From: Candidatus Bathycorpusculum sp.
Lineage (GTDB): Archaea > Thermoproteota > Bathyarchaeia > Bathyarchaeales > Bathycorpusculaceae
Assembly (NCBI GenBank): GCA_009779045.1
Contig: WREZ01000101.1
Span: forward strand, 1 to 5,278
Length of the DNA: 5,278 nucleotides
Direction: 5' to 3'
The first letter of the stretch is position 1. The number at the start of each line of letters is the position of its first letter. Made by a program: the position numbers and the translations under genes. A model generated the notes under the pieces. That model ran no database searches. It was not told the DNA's origin and was given only the letters and a program-made list of their open reading frames with translations. Of the stretch, positions 5,151 through 5,278 are shown one piece after another.

Positions 5151-5278
5151 ATGTCGGAGGAAACAAGTTACCCTTGCTCTAATAGCAACAACTTCTTTCC
5201 GCTATCGAGCCTTCTCCTTTCTTATCGACAACGGATACGTTGCTACCCCAGCAAAACAACTTGCCCTCCACACAACAC
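5151..5278 (+). CDS. Start of an unidentified gene, probably frameshifted, cut by the window end
   Basis: ATG 5151 sits where a leaderless start is expected from the TATA box at 5121-5129. Its own frame begins MSEET but then becomes Ser/Asn/Cys-rich and unconvincing. The +1 neighbouring frame is open from 5149 to the window end, has no start codon, and reads much more like protein: VTLALIATTSFRYRAF followed by LIDNGYVATPAKQ. Removing one A from the AAA at 5161-5163 joins ATG 5151 to that frame, giving a protein beginning MSEEQVTLALI. I infer a one-base insertion, either a real frameshift or an assembly error. The product is not recognised; about 41 residues are visible. Confidence 0.4.
   Translation, partial: MSEETSYPCSNSNNFFPLSSLLLSYRQRIRCYPSKTTCPPHN

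Noticed and set aside
1..5278. tRNA or rRNA genes, CRISPR arrays and insertion sequences
   Set aside because: I saw no cloverleaf with CCA-proximal features, no regularly spaced repeat array, and no transposase motif or terminal inverted repeats.

Overview
The window looks archaeal. Promoters read as TATA box A elements placed about 25 bp ahead of starts, stops are followed by T-rich terminators rather than strong hairpins, and GTG and TTG starts are used beside ATG. The central genes encode an ATP-dependent benzoyl-CoA-reductase-type system of the kind reported from anaerobic archaea such as Bathyarchaeia. That lineage is my inference from gene content and moderate-to-low GC; no rRNA or other marker gene is present.

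Layout. (1) Positions 1-600 hold a small toxin-antitoxin remnant: an intact acidic RelB-like antitoxin gene behind a TATA box, followed by a RelE/ParE-family toxin gene broken by a stop and two frame changes. (2) Positions 600-720 are a T/G-rich promoter and leader region. (3) Positions 720-4854 are one compact same-strand operon of five genes with gaps of 19, 13, overlap, and 12 bp: a six-helix CcdA/DsbD-type membrane thiol-redox protein; a 444-residue BcrB/BzdO-type catalytic subunit of the benzoyl-CoA reductase / 2-hydroxyacyl-CoA dehydratase family; two different BadF/BadG/BcrA/BcrD ATPase subunits, one BcrD-like and one BcrA/BzdQ-like; and a small ferredoxin whose second cysteine motif resembles the Allochromatium-type 2[4Fe-4S] ferredoxins. 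(4) Positions 4855-5278 hold a T-rich terminator, a 139-bp stretch without a single C on the plus strand, a short direct repeat, a good TATA box, and the start of a further plus-strand gene that seems frameshifted near its start and runs off the window.

How the genes work together (inference from family knowledge). Ferredoxin would deliver low-potential electrons to the [4Fe-4S] cluster shared by the two ATPase subunits. ATP hydrolysis would drive the electrons to the BcrB-like subunit for reduction of an acyl-CoA or another hard-to-reduce substrate. Canonical class I benzoyl-CoA reductase has four subunits (A, B, C, D); here A, B and D are present but the BcrC/BzdN partner is not in the window. 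The upstream membrane thiol transporter is not part of the textbook set and is the most unexpected member of the operon.

On a larger scale, the plus strand switches repeatedly between C/A-rich and G/T-rich blocks several hundred bases long, sometimes inside one gene, so codon third positions change character along the operon.
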